Source: Romboutsia faecis (GTDB taxonomy: Bacteria; Bacillota; Clostridia; Peptostreptococcales; Peptostreptococcaceae). Taken from it: a stretch of DNA of 64,000 bases. Positions 63,861 through 64,000 of the stretch are shown piece after piece. How positions within the stretch are numbered: position 1 is the stretch's first letter; each line of letters starts with the position of its first letter. Under the pieces are notes generated by a model. The model was not told the DNA's origin. It saw nothing but the letters and a program-made list of their open reading frames with translations, and did not search any database. The position numbers and the translations under genes are program-made. The DNA lies in NCBI RefSeq assembly GCF_014323405.1, contig NZ_JACRWE010000001.1, positions 434,001 to 498,000 of the forward strand. Reading direction: 5' to 3'.

Positions 63861-64000
63861 CTATCTAGCATTTTTTATAGATGCTTGAGCTGCAGCTAAT
63901 CTTGCAATAGGCACTCTAAATGGTGAACACGACACATAATCAAGCCCCATCCTATAGCAAAATTCTACTGATGATGGCTCTCCACCATGTTCTCCACATA
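63861..64000 (-). CDS. ppdK: Pyruvate, phosphate dikinase, C-terminal end (partial)
   Basis: Only the last 46 codons are inside the window; the rest continues beyond the right edge. The peptide starts [14 protein letters not shown], with the catalytic cysteine region of PEP-utilising enzymes, and continues [23 protein letters not shown], the conserved C-terminus of pyruvate phosphate dikinase. The enzyme interconverts pyruvate, ATP and phosphate with PEP, AMP and pyrophosphate, linking amino-acid fermentation to gluconeogenesis or glycolysis. Stop is TAG at 63861-63863. Confidence 0.93.
   Translation of the reverse strand, partial: CGEHGGEPSSVEFCYRMGLDYVSCSPFRVPIARLAAAQASIKNAR

Noticed and set aside
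1..64000. tRNA, rRNA, insertion sequences and prophage
   Set aside because: No cloverleaf, rRNA core, transposase, integrase or terminal inverted repeats were seen by reading.

Overview
The window looks like chromosomal DNA of a low-GC, anaerobic, spore-forming member of the Clostridia. Coding is AT-rich, Shine-Dalgarno sites are strong (AGGAGG-like), and intrinsic terminators separate almost every transcription unit. The best taxonomic clue is a CspBA-CspC germination locus of the Clostridioides difficile type: a CspB-CspA fusion followed by a CspC pseudoprotease. This places it in the Peptostreptococcaceae (Clostridioides, Paraclostridium/Paeniclostridium, Romboutsia or Terrisporobacter group). 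NEAT heme-uptake proteins favour a Paraclostridium-like genome over C. difficile, but that is inference. I see no phage, insertion sequence, CRISPR array, rRNA or tRNA. The window reads as core and accessory chromosome.

Layout. 1-3.5 kb: tail of a glutamate-synthase-like oxidoreductase, a membrane protein, a FAD/Rieske oxidoreductase and a tocopherol-cyclase-like protein. 3.5-11.6 kb: topoisomerase III, an ECF S component, proBA, and an alanine/glycine symporter under a tandem glycine riboswitch. 10.8-18.2 kb: an iron/heme module with a DUF4405 membrane cytochrome-like protein, an IsdE-type ABC importer, a sortase, two NEAT surface proteins and a divergent AraC regulator, with Fur-box-like sites. 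18.2-22.1 kb: an OmpR-type two-component system with a small membrane protein and a secreted protein; both upstream regions carry GTAA direct repeats at about one helical turn. 22.4-29.6 kb: glutamate/aspartate symporter, transaldolase, xpt with a guanine riboswitch, trxA/trxB, an M3 peptidase and a HAD phosphatase.

29.6-41.8 kb: a YgbA/CydCD-like/DUF454 operon, a pentapeptide-repeat potassium channel, small Cys-rich proteins, an iorAB-buk operon for 2-oxoacid fermentation, a monofunctional glycosyltransferase and a 56-codon ferredoxin. 42.5-49.1 kb: a Ser/Thr kinase with a small partner, next to cspC and cspBA. 49.2-53.7 kb: a DEDDh exonuclease, the FtsEX-M23 hydrolase set and a LIPY-type intracellular subtilisin. 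53.7-57.1 kb: a MORN-repeat membrane protein, a second exonuclease and a TtcA-like enzyme. 57.3-58.4 kb: the cotJABC spore-coat operon. 59-64 kb: an SH3/NlpC-P60 hydrolase, an unknown protein, a second topoisomerase III, a zinc-ribbon protein and the C-terminus of pyruvate phosphate dikinase.

Themes. Amino-acid fermentation and transport (iorAB-buk, symporters, a glycine-reductase-type thioredoxin, ferredoxin, ppdK), sporulation and germination (csp, cotJ), envelope remodelling (FtsEX-M23, NlpC/P60, GT51) and iron acquisition. The observations I rate most worth checking are the NEAT domains lacking the usual heme tyrosines, the kinase-partner pair beside the germinant-sensor genes, the start codon and specificity residues of the Csp proteins, the shared GTAA boxes of the two-component system, and several structured leaders that may control translation.
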